From Nocardia higoensis NBRC 100133 (GTDB lineage: Bacteria > Actinomycetota > Actinomycetes > Mycobacteriales > Mycobacteriaceae): a stretch of 64,000 nt of DNA. Below are positions 32,341-41,225 of this stretch, piece after piece. The translations under genes were made by a program, and so were the position numbers. The notes under the pieces were generated by a model, which was given only the letters and a program-made list of their open reading frames with translations, searched no databases and had not been told where the DNA came from. Location: assembly GCF_000308595.1 (NCBI RefSeq), contig NZ_BAGA01000185.1, positions 1-64,000 on the forward strand. The letters are read 5' to 3'. Within the stretch, counting starts at the first letter, position 1. Every line of letters begins with the position of its first letter.

Positions 32341-33183
32341 GTGATTCTCCTTGTACCGGCCGACCCGTTGCGCGCTTCCCGCGTCGATGAGCACTTCGCC
32401 GCGGAGGCGGATGCGGCCCGTGCGGCAGGGATGGACGTAGCCGTTGTCGATCATGACGCACTGACCCGTCCCGATGGCGCGGACGAAGCGGTTCGCCGGG
32501 TTCGCGTCGAAGGGCAGGCCGTCTATCGGGGATGGATGTTGTCCGGCGACCGTTACGCAGCCTTCGATCGAGTGCTACGGAGCCGAAATGTGCTGCTGCG
32601 CACCGGTGCCGAGCAGTACCGGCGTGCTCATGAATTGCCCGGATGGTACTCCGGGTTGTCCGAGATCACGCCTCGGTCGGCGTGGACCACCGGCGACGAT
32701 CGTGCCGCCTTCGACGGTGCACTCCGGGAACTGGGCTCCGGGCCCGCCGTGCTCCGCGACTACACCAAGTCGATGAAGCACTACTGGCACGAGGCGGCCT
32801 TCATTCCCGACGTGGACGACGCGGAGCGCGCCTGGCGCGTGGCGAGCAGATTCCTGGAACTGCGCGGGGACGACCTGACGGGCGGGTTCGTCGTCCGGCG
32901 ATTCGAGCAGTTCGTATCGGCCGAGGTGCGCACCTGGTGGGTCGACGGCGTCTGCCGGTTGGTGGGACCGCATCCCGATTCGCCGGAGGACATGCCCCGG
33001 GCCGGGTTCGCGCCGAAGGAGTTCGAACGGAACATCGCCGGTCTCGCGCTCCCGTTCGTCACCGCGGACTTCGTTCTGCGCGCCGACGGTTCCTGGCGAT
33101 TGGTGGAACTCGGCGACGGACAGGTGAGCGACCGGCCGCGAACGATGCGGCCGGAGCTATTGATCGAGTGCCTGCGCGGTTGA
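32341..33183 (+). CDS. ATP-grasp domain protein
   Basis: A 280-residue protein with ATP-grasp features in its second half: VLRDYTKSMKHYWHEAAFIP (Lys-containing strand), GGFVVRRFEQF, AEVRTWWVDGV and the metal-binding VELGDGQVSDR near the end. This pattern matches the DUF4343-type ATP-grasp proteins, which join a carboxylate to an amine via acyl-phosphate, often in peptide tailoring. No precursor peptide or partner gene is beside it. GTG 32341 is chosen for GAGG 10 nt upstream and because VILLVPADPL is a proper first strand; the in-frame start at 32317 is weaker. Confidence 0.68.
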   Translation: MILLVPADPLRASRVDEHFAAEADAARAAGMDVAVVDHDALTRPDGADEAVRRVRVEGQAVYRGWMLSGDRYAAFDRVLRSRNVLLRTGAEQYRRAHELPGWYSGLSEITPRSAWTTGDDRAAFDGALRELGSGPAVLRDYTKSMKHYWHEAAFIPDVDDAERAWRVASRFLELRGDDLTGGFVVRRFEQFVSAEVRTWWVDGVCRLVGPHPDSPEDMPRAGFAPKEFERNIAGLALPFVTADFVLRADGSWRLVELGDGQVSDRPRTMRPELLIECLRG

Positions 33184-33276
33184 CCGGCTGCTCCGCCTGC
33201 CGAACGCGTGCGCGGTGCGGGCTCCGAGGTGGCGCGACGGCGAATTCGCTGGAGCACGCCACCCCGGAGCGCCGGT

Positions 33277-36156
33277 TCACCCCGTGACGGGAAGCAGCGC
33301 CGCGAGTGCTGTCGCGGCCTGCGGGTGCGCCTCGACCAGCGCGGTGGCCGCGGCGTGCGGTGCGGCATGGAGTTCCCGCCAGTGGCCCTCGTAGCCGAGC
33401 AATGCCGCGTAGGCATCGCAGGTCGCCGGGTGCCCGCGCAGCAGTTCGCCGGCCGGTCCGTCCGTCGCGGTGGCCGGCCCGGATCCGGTGGACTGCTTGG
33501 GCTGACGCGACCACGGCGGGACGAACGATTCGATGCTCGTCCGGTCGCCGGGGAAGGTGCGGCCCGCTTCCCGCGTCAAGGCGGGAACGAGTTCACCGGC
33601 CTGGCCGCGCAGGGTGGTGATGAGGGAGGGCAGCCACGGCAGGAGGATCGCGTCGGGGAGGCGGCCGAACGCTTTGGACAGCAGTTCGACGACGAACGAC
33701 TTGATCGAGGGCACCGGGTCCATCGCTTGGATGAAACCGCTCAGATACTGCGGGAAAGCCGGGATCACAAGAGGATTGGCGAGCATGGCGTCGCAGCGCT
33801 CGCGCAGATCGGCGAGGGTGAGCATGCCGAGCTGCATGCGGGTCGCCCACAGCAGCGCCACCTTGGCGGGGGCCTCGGGATGGGACTGCTCGACGGCCAG
33901 TTCGAGCTGGCGGTGGTCGCAGCCCAGGGACAGCGCCAGGTTCTCCATGCCGAACAGGAAGCCGAGCATGGCCGCCACCGGCCGGACGCCGGTGGCCTCG
34001 TCGGTGAAGGCGGTGGGGAGCAGGGTGCAGTAATGCGCGTAGCCGGCGGTGACGAAGCGGCCGCACCAGGCGGGCAGGCCGTTCTCGGTGGAGCGGTAGT
34101 AGTCGATCAGCGCCCTGATGCGGCGGAGCACTTCGGGTGCGCCGTCGACGGTGCGCTCGGCGGTGAGCAGGTCCACCGCGCGGGAGCCGAGTTCGTCGGC
34201 CAGGCGGACCGAATTCAGGTAGACGAGTGCGTCTTCGACCGCGGAGAGTGCGCGTGCCGCGGTGGCCTCGGGGCCGTTGACCTCCATGCGCAGTCGTTGT
34301 TCGAGGACCTGTTCGATGGTGACGCCCTCGTAGCCCAGCTCCACCAGATCGCGCTGGTACTTGCCGATCGCGACATCCCAGCTCTCCTGGATGGAGCGTT
34401 CGCCCAGGCCGCGGGATCCCATGATGGGGCGCACCGCGTGGCCCGGTAGCAGTCTGCGCAGCATCCACAGCAGATCCGAGCCGGGGCGCAGCTCGGGTTT
34501 CGCCTCGAGGTCTAGCAGGGTGCGCTGGACCCGGGGGTTGTTCGGGTCGATGCCCAGCGGGACCAGGCGGTCGTAGACGTTCTGGGCCAGCGGCGGCAGC
34601 GCGGCGTAACCGACGCGACCGATGCGGTCGCCGCCGAGCAGGATCTCGCAGAGCCGCCGCACATCGCGGCGGCCGGGCACGCGGTCCTTCTCGATGCAGG
34701 TGATCGCCGCGTCCTGGAAGTCGTACGGTGTGGGGCGGGCACGATTGCGCATCCCGGCCAGCAGGATCGAGGTCTCGTAGACGGCGATCGCGTCGGCGGT
34801 GCTGGCGAGATAGCCGTTGCGGCGTGCGAGCCGGACGATATCGACCGACCAGCCGAGCAGTTCGGCCTCGTCGACGCTGTCCAGCCGGGGCGGTGTCGAT
34901 AGGAAACCCGAGAGCTGGTCGGAAACAGCCCGTTCGGCGCCTTCGGCTTTCGCGGCGTTCTTCCCGGCTGTGGCCGACTTCGTGCCGGACTTGGTCGCCG
35001 TGGTTTTCGTGCCCAGCGCGAACGGCTGCAGCTTGCTGCGCTTCAACCCCTTGGACCAGGTGGCGGCCGCGATGGAGACCGAACCGGCGGCCAGCCCGAA
35101 TTGCGCTTCGATCGCCGAATGGCTGGACGGGATCAGGCCGTACTGCCACTTCGTCGCGGTGCGCGGACCGATCTCGAACGGAGCCTGCGAGGCGACGCCG
35201 AACTGCTCGACGCGGCTGGCCGCGTGGAAGGCGCCGCAGACGTAGAGGCAGTGCCCGGGATCGGTTCCGGTCGCCCGGAGATGTTCGCGCATGCGCGTCC
35301 ACATGTAGCGCTCGCGGTCCTCGTCGCGATCGGTGTCGGTGGTGCGCAGACGGCGGAACAGACTGCCGATGAGCACCATGACCTGGCGGTAGGTGTCGTA
35401 GTCGGCGTTCGACAGCGGCTGCTCGACATACTGGTCCCACCATTCCGACCAGTGCCGCACCTTGCCGTGGTGCAGCAGGTGCTGCTCGAGTTCGGCGAAA
35501 TGCGGTCGCAGATCGCCGATCTCGATACCGACGGCGTCACCGTGCAGCTCGGCTTCCTCGACCGGCGGCTCGGTGGATTCGGGTTCCCCGGGCGGAGTCC
35601 GCGGCTGCTCCTGCGGCGACTCGCCGGAACGGGGCGACCACTGGAATACGTGGTCGGTCGAGCGGTCCACCAGCACCAGTTCCACACCGGGTGTGGTGAG
35701 CGCATAGGAGATGGCCTGGTACTCGGCGGATGCCTCGGTGATCGGCGCGACCACCGACAGCGGCGCCCAGGCGGCGGGGAAGCCGTCGACCTCGCCCGCC
35801 CACGCCTGCACCGCCACCGGGAGGGTGCAGTTGCGCAGTTCCTCGAGCATCGGACGCATGTCCTCGCACAGCTCCAGGTAGATCACCTTCGGCTGCTTCT
35901 CACGCAGCCGGCGCACCATGGCCAGCCCGGACGCGGGGGAGTGGTGGCAGACCGGGAAGATCTCCAATTCCTCGCGCAGGGCCCGGTCGACATCGTCGAC
36001 CATGCCGGTGAGGATCTCCGCGAGTGCGCCCGGCCCCGCGAACCGCTCGGCCGCGGCACCCAATTGCATACGCAGCGCGGAGAACTCGCTCGCGGTGGCA
36101 GGGGCGTGCTGGGCGGTGCCGGGAGCGACGTCGGCCGTCGCGGCGGCCCGGCTCAC
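33277..36156 (-). CDS. DUF5682-type protein with TraB/TIKI-like N-terminal half
   Basis: A 959-residue soluble protein, last gene of the MoxR/VWA operon. The N-terminal 350 residues have FPVCHHSPASG (His71-His72), YLELCEDMRPML (Glu95), ERYMWTRMREHL and LYVCGAFHAASRVEQFG (about 305-320), the order of a first His motif, Glu, Arg helix and GA-H motif in TraB/TIKI/ChaN-type proteins. Then comes an Ala/Lys-rich segment (365-400) and a long helical region to the C-terminus. DUF5682 proteins are repeatedly found with MoxR ATPases and VWA proteins. Possible metal-dependent peptidase activity is inference from fold similarity. The start overlaps the MoxR gene stop (ATGA). Confidence 0.75.
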   Translation of the reverse strand: MSRAAATADVAPGTAQHAPATASEFSALRMQLGAAAERFAGPGALAEILTGMVDDVDRALREELEIFPVCHHSPASGLAMVRRLREKQPKVIYLELCEDMRPMLEELRNCTLPVAVQAWAGEVDGFPAAWAPLSVVAPITEASAEYQAISYALTTPGVELVLVDRSTDHVFQWSPRSGESPQEQPRTPPGEPESTEPPVEEAELHGDAVGIEIGDLRPHFAELEQHLLHHGKVRHWSEWWDQYVEQPLSNADYDTYRQVMVLIGSLFRRLRTTDTDRDEDRERYMWTRMREHLRATGTDPGHCLYVCGAFHAASRVEQFGVASQAPFEIGPRTATKWQYGLIPSSHSAIEAQFGLAAGSVSIAAATWSKGLKRSKLQPFALGTKTTATKSGTKSATAGKNAAKAEGAERAVSDQLSGFLSTPPRLDSVDEAELLGWSVDIVRLARRNGYLASTADAIAVYETSILLAGMRNRARPTPYDFQDAAITCIEKDRVPGRRDVRRLCEILLGGDRIGRVGYAALPPLAQNVYDRLVPLGIDPNNPRVQRTLLDLEAKPELRPGSDLLWMLRRLLPGHAVRPIMGSRGLGERSIQESWDVAIGKYQRDLVELGYEGVTIEQVLEQRLRMEVNGPEATAARALSAVEDALVYLNSVRLADELGSRAVDLLTAERTVDGAPEVLRRIRALIDYYRSTENGLPAWCGRFVTAGYAHYCTLLPTAFTDEATGVRPVAAMLGFLFGMENLALSLGCDHRQLELAVEQSHPEAPAKVALLWATRMQLGMLTLADLRERCDAMLANPLVIPAFPQYLSGFIQAMDPVPSIKSFVVELLSKAFGRLPDAILLPWLPSLITTLRGQAGELVPALTREAGRTFPGDRTSIESFVPPWSRQPKQSTGSGPATATDGPAGELLRGHPATCDAYAALLGYEGHWRELHAAPHAAATALVEAHPQAATALAALLPVTG

Positions 36157-37268
36157 GAAAGCCTCGCGATGGCGTCGCGGCCGCCCTCCAGGAAGGGCTC
36201 CCAGTCGCCGCCGAGGTCCTTGCTGCGCGGCTCGACGACACCGTGCCAGAACTTGTTGAGAATGGCCAGGTCCTCCGGGGCGCGGCGGGCCAGCGAGCCC
36301 ACCAGTGAGCCGGCCAGGATCTCCGGTCGCAGGGTGGCGTCGCCGAAGAACTGGCTGTGCAGGATGGCGTCCTCGAGCACGCCGATCTGCTCGGCGGTCG
36401 ACAGCGCCGACTCCAGCTTCTCGTCGTCGCTTCCGGCGGCGGCGGCCGCGGCGCGCAGGTCGGCGAAGCTGTCGAGCAGGATGTCGAGCAGGGTGGGCGG
36501 CAGTTCGAGGTCGATCCGATGGCGGCGCAACAGTTCCGCGGTGCGGAAGCGCACGATCTCGGCTTCGCTGCGCTTGTTGGTCACCACCGGGATGCGCACG
36601 AAGTTGAAGCGCCGCTTCAAGGCCGAGGACAGGTCGTTCACGCCGCGGTCGCGGCTGTTGGCGGTGGCGATGATCGAGAAGCCGGGCTTGGCGAAGACGA
36701 CATTGTCGTCATCGAGTTCCGGTATGGAGACATACTTCTCGGACAGGATCGAGATCAGGGCGTCCTGCACATCGCTGGTGGAGCGGGTCAGCTCCTCGAA
36801 GCGGCCGATCACGCCCTGTTCCATGGCGGTCATGATGGGCGAGGGGATCATCGACTCGCGGGACTGGCCCTTGGCGATGACCATGGAGATGTTCCACGAG
36901 TACTTGATGTGGTCTTCGGTGGTGCCCGCGGTGCCCTGGACCACCAGGGTGGAGTTACGGCTGATGGCCGCGGAGAGCAGTTCGGCGAGCCAGCTCTTGC
37001 CGGTGCCGGGATCGCCGATCAGCAGCAGGCCGCGGTCGGAGGCCAGGGTGACGATGCTGCGCTCGACGAAAGTCCGGTCACCGAACCACTTCTGGTCGAT
37101 CTGCCGGTCGAGTCCGTCGGCCCGCTCGGAACCGAGGATGAACAGCCGCACCATCTTCGGGCTCAGCCGCCAGGAGAACGGCTTGGGGTTGTCGTCGATG
37201 GACTCCAGCCAGTCCAGCTCCTCGGCGTACTTGATCTCAGCGGGGGCGCGCAGGGCGGTGTCGGTCAT
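36153..37268 (-). CDS. MoxR family AAA+ ATPase
   Basis: A 371-residue ATPase. Walker A GDPGTGKS (85-92), a Walker B-like segment GVIGRFEELTRSTSDVQDALISILSE, sensor 1 with IIATANSRDRGVNDLS and an Arg-rich ALKRRFNFVRIPVV are visible, plus a C-terminal lid domain. MoxR proteins are chaperone-like ATPases that act with VWA-domain partners to remodel or activate a client protein. The VWA partner is 14 bp upstream and the presumed client or effector, the DUF5682 protein, is directly coupled downstream. The ATG at 37268 follows GGAGACC. Confidence 0.88.
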   Translation of the reverse strand: MTDTALRAPAEIKYAEELDWLESIDDNPKPFSWRLSPKMVRLFILGSERADGLDRQIDQKWFGDRTFVERSIVTLASDRGLLLIGDPGTGKSWLAELLSAAISRNSTLVVQGTAGTTEDHIKYSWNISMVIAKGQSRESMIPSPIMTAMEQGVIGRFEELTRSTSDVQDALISILSEKYVSIPELDDDNVVFAKPGFSIIATANSRDRGVNDLSSALKRRFNFVRIPVVTNKRSEAEIVRFRTAELLRRHRIDLELPPTLLDILLDSFADLRAAAAAAGSDDEKLESALSTAEQIGVLEDAILHSQFFGDATLRPEILAGSLVGSLARRAPEDLAILNKFWHGVVEPRSKDLGGDWEPFLEGGRDAIARLS

Positions 37269-37282
37269 GGTGAAGAGGTCTC

Positions 37283-38773
37283 CTAGTCGAGAAAGTTCTT
37301 GAGTTCGTTGACGAGTTTCTGGATGCGGCCGGAGATCACCGGGGTGCCCATGGCCTTGAACCGTTCGCGGAACCAGGGATTCACGCTCTGATGTCCGGAG
37401 CTGTTGACGGAACCGACCGGGATGAACTTCACCCCGCTGCGGTGCACCGCCTGCATGCGCTCGAACAGCGGCTGCGAGCGGTCGAACTCGTAGAAGTCCG
37501 AGATCCACACCATCACGGTGTTGGCCGGATCGCTGATCTTGGGCTCGGCCATCGCCATCGCGACCGGCCCGTCGTTGCCGCCGCCCAGTTTGGTGCGCAG
37601 CAGCACCTCGAAGGGGTCGTGGACCCAGGGCGTCAGGTCCAGCGCTCGGGTGTCGTAGGCGATCAGGTGCACGTCGACCTTGGGCAGGCCGGCGAAGATC
37701 GAGGCGAGGATGGTGCAGTTGACCATCGAATCGACCATCGAGCCGGACTGGTCGACCACCACTATCATCCGGGCGGGCACGGTGCGTTTGGCGGTCTGAC
37801 GGTAGAACAGCCGGTCCACGTAGAGGCGCTCGTCCTCGGGGTTCCAGTTGGTCAGGTTCTTCCAGATCGTCCGGTTCACATCGAGATTGCGCAGGATCCG
37901 CTTGGGCGGCACCGATCGGTCGACGGTGCCTGCCGAACTCTGCTGCACCTGGGTGCGCAGCACCTCGGCCACCTCGTCGACGTAGCGGCGGATCAGTCGC
38001 TTGGCGTTGGCGAGCGCGACGCCGGACAGGTTCGACTTGTCGCGCAGCAGCTGCTCGATCAACGACATGCTCGGGGTGAGCCGGGCCGAGAGCACCGGAT
38101 CGGCGAGCACCTCCCGCAGATGCATCCGGGCGATCAGATCGCCTTCGACCTTGCCGAGCGCGGCCTGGATATCGGCCGTGCCGCCGCCGTTGCCGAAGCC
38201 GCCGAGCAGGGCGCGCAGGTGACCGGCATCGGACTGCCAGTTGGCCAATTGGGTCGCGCTGACGGTGCCCGATCCGGTCGCGAACACGTTGAGCAGCAGC
38301 TTCGACATCAGCGCGGCGTTTCGAACCTCGATATCGCGGGTCGTGACACCCTCGTGCTCGAGCTGCCCGGAACCCGGGCCGTCCGCGCGGGCGCCGGCAC
38401 CTGACCCGGGATGCGTCGAGCCCGGTTGCGACGTGCGATCTTCCGTGGCCGAGCCGGATTCGAGCTCTGCCGGAGCCGATGCCGACGGGGGCTGTCCCGA
38501 GCGGGTGGTGCTCTCGCCGAGTCCGGCGCCGAGCCGGTCGAATTCGCCTTTCAGCTCGGGGAATCGCTGGATGACGGTGTCGACCGCGACGCCGGGGTCC
38601 AGCAATGCGGCGGGCAGGCCGAGATCGTCGACGATCGCGACGCTCGCCGCGTCCAGGATGTGCTGGGGTTCGGAATCGAAGATGCCGGCGAGCAGGCGCC
38701 AGTACAGGATCTGCCGCTGTGTTTCGCGCGCATCGGGTGCGGGAGGGGCGGAATTCTCGTGCGCAGTGGTCAT
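37283..38773 (-). CDS. VWA domain protein (CoxE-like) of the MoxR system
   Basis: A 496-residue protein. The N-terminal 130 residues are helical and then low-complexity (Ser/Gly/Pro/Glu, about 100-140). The C-terminal von Willebrand A domain carries the MIDAS motif VVDQSGSMVDS at about 335, with the later AYDTRALDLTPWV and VWISDFYEF strands. VWA proteins couple MoxR ATPase cycles to client proteins through a bound divalent metal. Its ATG overlaps the end of the unknown 459-residue gene by 4 bp, and MoxR follows after 14 bp. Confidence 0.85.
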   Translation of the reverse strand: MTTAHENSAPPAPDARETQRQILYWRLLAGIFDSEPQHILDAASVAIVDDLGLPAALLDPGVAVDTVIQRFPELKGEFDRLGAGLGESTTRSGQPPSASAPAELESGSATEDRTSQPGSTHPGSGAGARADGPGSGQLEHEGVTTRDIEVRNAALMSKLLLNVFATGSGTVSATQLANWQSDAGHLRALLGGFGNGGGTADIQAALGKVEGDLIARMHLREVLADPVLSARLTPSMSLIEQLLRDKSNLSGVALANAKRLIRRYVDEVAEVLRTQVQQSSAGTVDRSVPPKRILRNLDVNRTIWKNLTNWNPEDERLYVDRLFYRQTAKRTVPARMIVVVDQSGSMVDSMVNCTILASIFAGLPKVDVHLIAYDTRALDLTPWVHDPFEVLLRTKLGGGNDGPVAMAMAEPKISDPANTVMVWISDFYEFDRSQPLFERMQAVHRSGVKFIPVGSVNSSGHQSVNPWFRERFKAMGTPVISGRIQKLVNELKNFLD

Positions 38774-40149
38774 TTCCGCAGCAACCGTCCCGCCCGCTCA
38801 CGCAGCACCTCGACCGCGTCACCGGACTTGGCCAGCGCCTTGGCGATCTTCGGGTCGGTGGGGCCTTGCGCCCAGTCGCCGGTGTGCGCCGAGGTGGTCG
38901 CCTTCTTGAACAGGTACTCGACGCCGAGTGGACGCAGGCGCCACTGCCCGGCGTCCCAGCGCACCAGGCCGAGGCAGGCCGTGGACTTGGCGACCAGGTC
39001 CGCGGTCAGCGGGCCGCACCGGGGCAGCCGATCGAGTTCGACGGCGAGCCGTTGGTCGTCGATGACGAGCGCGCCCTCGTCGAAGCGGTAGTTCTCCACC
39101 AGGACCGGCTCGCCGAGGTGCACCGGGTGGCGGTCCAGTGGGGCGACCGCGTCGGCGACGGCCTTCGGGAGCTGGATGCGGGCGGTGGTGAACGGATCGG
39201 CCGCCTCGCCGAGTTCGGCGTTCGCGTCCAGCCACAGCAGATCACCGTTCGCGGTGAGCGGCATGTCGGTCACGGTGACCGCGCGGCGCTCGGCCAGTGC
39301 TTGCAGCAGGCGCGGGTGATCGCCGAGCACCTGCCAGACGGCCGGGCCGACGATGGTGTCGACCTTGGCCGCCCCGACGCTCACCCGCACCAGGCGCGCC
39401 GGCTCGGAGCCCGCCTCGAGCACCGCGTGCACCTGGGCCTGCACCGCGGTGCCGTGCTCTTGCACGTCGACGCCGACCACCAGCAGCCGTCCCGAGACCG
39501 TCTCGGGTTCGACGTCCTGCGGGCCACGCCAGGTCAGCAGCAGGGCCTGCGACCAGAGGTCGGCCCAGCGGCGGGCCGGAATACGGTCCAGCGCCGCGAT
39601 CGGCGCGGCGGCGCGCAATTCGGCGGCGAACCCGTCGAGCAGCACGGCCAGGCGGCGCAGTTCGCTCGCGGCCCACAGTGCTTCGATGGTCCGGTCGGCG
39701 GAGGAGACGAGCTCGTGGTCGACACCGCGCCAGCCGTTGATCGCCAGCTCCTGCAGCCAGGCTCGGCAGCCCGCGACCACGCCGCCCGCAGCCGCCGGAG
39801 CCGGTGGCTGCGTGTGCGCGATTCGCTCGCGCCCGACCGCCTTGTCGAATCGCTCGAGCAGCGCATCGTGCACCGCCCCCAGCAGTGCCGATCGGGCGGC
39901 GGCCAGCGCGACCAGCTTCTCGGGCTCGACCGATCCGGCGCCGATCGCGGCGACCGCGTCGGCGACCGCGCTCGCCAGCGGCGATCCGCTCACGGCGGCG
40001 GCCATACCGGCCAGCGCGTCCGAGGCGTGGTCGCCGATCCGGCCGAAGCCGTCGACCAGCGCGGCATCGAATCCGGCCACCACGTCGAGCGCGTCGGTGA
40101 CACCGGCATCCTGGGCGGAGGTCAGCTCCGCCAGTTGTATTCCGAGCAT
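38770..40149 (-). CDS. Hypothetical protein of the MoxR/VWA operon
   Basis: A 459-residue, mostly helical, Ala/Leu-rich soluble protein I do not recognise. The first 240 residues look like an antiparallel helical bundle (DALDVVAGFDAALVDGFGRIGDHASDALAG and similar). The C-terminal half has beta-strand patterns (LLVVGVDVQEHGTAVQAQVHAVLEAG, PVLVENYRFDEGALVIDDQRLAVEL) and ends in a basic helix. It sits between the SWIM and VWA genes with one-base and 4-bp overlaps, so it is a core part of the system. A DUF5691-like identity is possible because that family occurs in similar clusters, but I cannot confirm it from the sequence. Confidence 0.7.
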   Translation of the reverse strand: MLGIQLAELTSAQDAGVTDALDVVAGFDAALVDGFGRIGDHASDALAGMAAAVSGSPLASAVADAVAAIGAGSVEPEKLVALAAARSALLGAVHDALLERFDKAVGRERIAHTQPPAPAAAGGVVAGCRAWLQELAINGWRGVDHELVSSADRTIEALWAASELRRLAVLLDGFAAELRAAAPIAALDRIPARRWADLWSQALLLTWRGPQDVEPETVSGRLLVVGVDVQEHGTAVQAQVHAVLEAGSEPARLVRVSVGAAKVDTIVGPAVWQVLGDHPRLLQALAERRAVTVTDMPLTANGDLLWLDANAELGEAADPFTTARIQLPKAVADAVAPLDRHPVHLGEPVLVENYRFDEGALVIDDQRLAVELDRLPRCGPLTADLVAKSTACLGLVRWDAGQWRLRPLGVEYLFKKATTSAHTGDWAQGPTDPKIAKALAKSGDAVEVLRERAGRLLRK

Positions 40150-40643
40150 CAGGCAGGCGCTCCTGTCGCGGGGAACCAGTGCAGTTCGGGCACCGGCGCG
40201 GTCGAGCCGGGCTGTTCCAGGTAGCTCAGATGACGCAGGAACCGGCTGAACACGACGGCTGCCGGGGTCGAGGCGCCGGAGGTGTTCAGGTGGGCGAGGA
40301 TCCGGCCGTCCGCCGGTACGTCGATGCCGAGGAACCGGGCGACGCGCTCGATGCCGTACTGCAGAATCGCCTCGGCCACCAGCGCCTGGATGTGCTTGCA
40401 CGCGTAGCCGCCGGAATGGCCGCCGCACGGCCGGTTGTTGTTCGTGCTGCAGCTGAGCCCGTGCTCACGTGCCGAGATCGACGACACGTAGACGCGCGCG
40501 ATATCCGATCCGCTGGACACCACCCCCTGCAATCGTCCGTCGGCCATCTCGACGAACGGCACCTTGGCGAGTTTGCGGGGCGCCACCACCGGCAGCATCT
40601 GCACCACCGAGGACCGCTCCCACTCGCGCTCATCCGAGTCCAT
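40149..40643 (-). CDS. SWIM zinc-finger protein
   Basis: A 164-residue protein, first gene of the five-gene MoxR/VWA operon. Cys65, Cys73, Cys82 and His84 (GLSCSTNNN, RPCGGHSGGYACKH) fit a SWIM-type CxC..CxH zinc site, expanded by an Asn/Gly-rich insertion. SWIM domains bind DNA or proteins and are common in genome-maintenance and conflict-related systems. The ATG follows GGGAGGGAATCCG. It may recruit the complex to a nucleic-acid or protein target. Confidence 0.78.
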   Translation of the reverse strand: MDSDEREWERSSVVQMLPVVAPRKLAKVPFVEMADGRLQGVVSSGSDIARVYVSSISAREHGLSCSTNNNRPCGGHSGGYACKHIQALVAEAILQYGIERVARFLGIDVPADGRILAHLNTSGASTPAAVVFSRFLRHLSYLEQPGSTAPVPELHWFPATGAPA

Positions 40644-41225
40644 CGGATTCCCTCCCGTCTTTCATCACGGAGATCAACCTACGCGAACCCACCGACAAGT
40701 TCCGTTCCCGGCGACCGCCGATGAAGGCTGTTGACCGACAACATATTTCGTGACATGCGGATATTCCCGGCGCGCATGACCGGCGTCGCGACCGGGCGTC
40801 GCGGGACATGCGGGACGGCCCTTCTCGGCCGAAGCGCGCCGCGGCTCGGGACGGTCGTCGAACGCCTGTCGGGAGGGGGCTGCGACGGTTTGCCTGTCGT
40901 CTGCTGCCGGGGCCGCGGCCGGGGCCGGGCCGGATGGGGCAGGCGCTGTCGTTCGGCATCGAGCGAATCCTCGACGGTCTGGGAGTTCTCGTCGCCGCGC
41001 GCGTCTGACCCCGGCGCGTGTGGGCCGCTACCGAGGGGCGCCGCAGGGGCGGTGAAAAGCGGTTGGCGGATCGGCCGGACGGTGCCAAGCTGGAAGGTCG
41101 CCGTTGCCGGGGTCGGGTCATCGGACGCAGTAGTCCTCGATGTCCGCCGCGAAACCGGCGCCGAAGCACCGGATTCCGACCTTCGCCGAGCCGGTGCCAC
41201 CGTCGACCGAAGAGCAGGGGGACTC
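40644..41225. promoter_or_regulatory. Divergent intergenic region, about 580 bp
   Basis: Lies between the MoxR/VWA operon and exporter pair 2. Open frames here, including an in-frame extension of the exporter gene to 40731, have unnatural Arg/Gly/Ser-rich composition and I do not call them. The only notable signal is the motif at 40737-40756 in the most AT-rich part, next to TTGACC (40731-40736). Confidence 0.45.
40737..40756 (+). promoter_or_regulatory. Motif shared with 11956-11975
   Basis: GACAACATATTTCGTGACAT, 18 of 20 identical to the site at 11956-11975; its core CAACATATTTCG also occurs inverted at 17016-17027. It lies 94 bp upstream of the SWIM-gene start on the other strand, and 470 bp upstream of the exporter start. 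Possibly a regulator or sigma-factor site; unknown. Confidence 0.45.

Noticed and set aside
40679..41200. Minus-strand open frame of 173 codons in the divergent gap
   Set aside because: Arg/Pro/Ser-rich composition typical of antisense frames in GC-rich DNA; no start signal or recognisable motif.
40731..41225. In-frame N-terminal extension of the ABC exporter subunit to an ATG at 40731
   Set aside because: The extra 165 residues are Arg/Gly/Ser-rich with no family resemblance, there is no ribosome site, and the membrane domain starts normally from GTG 41226.
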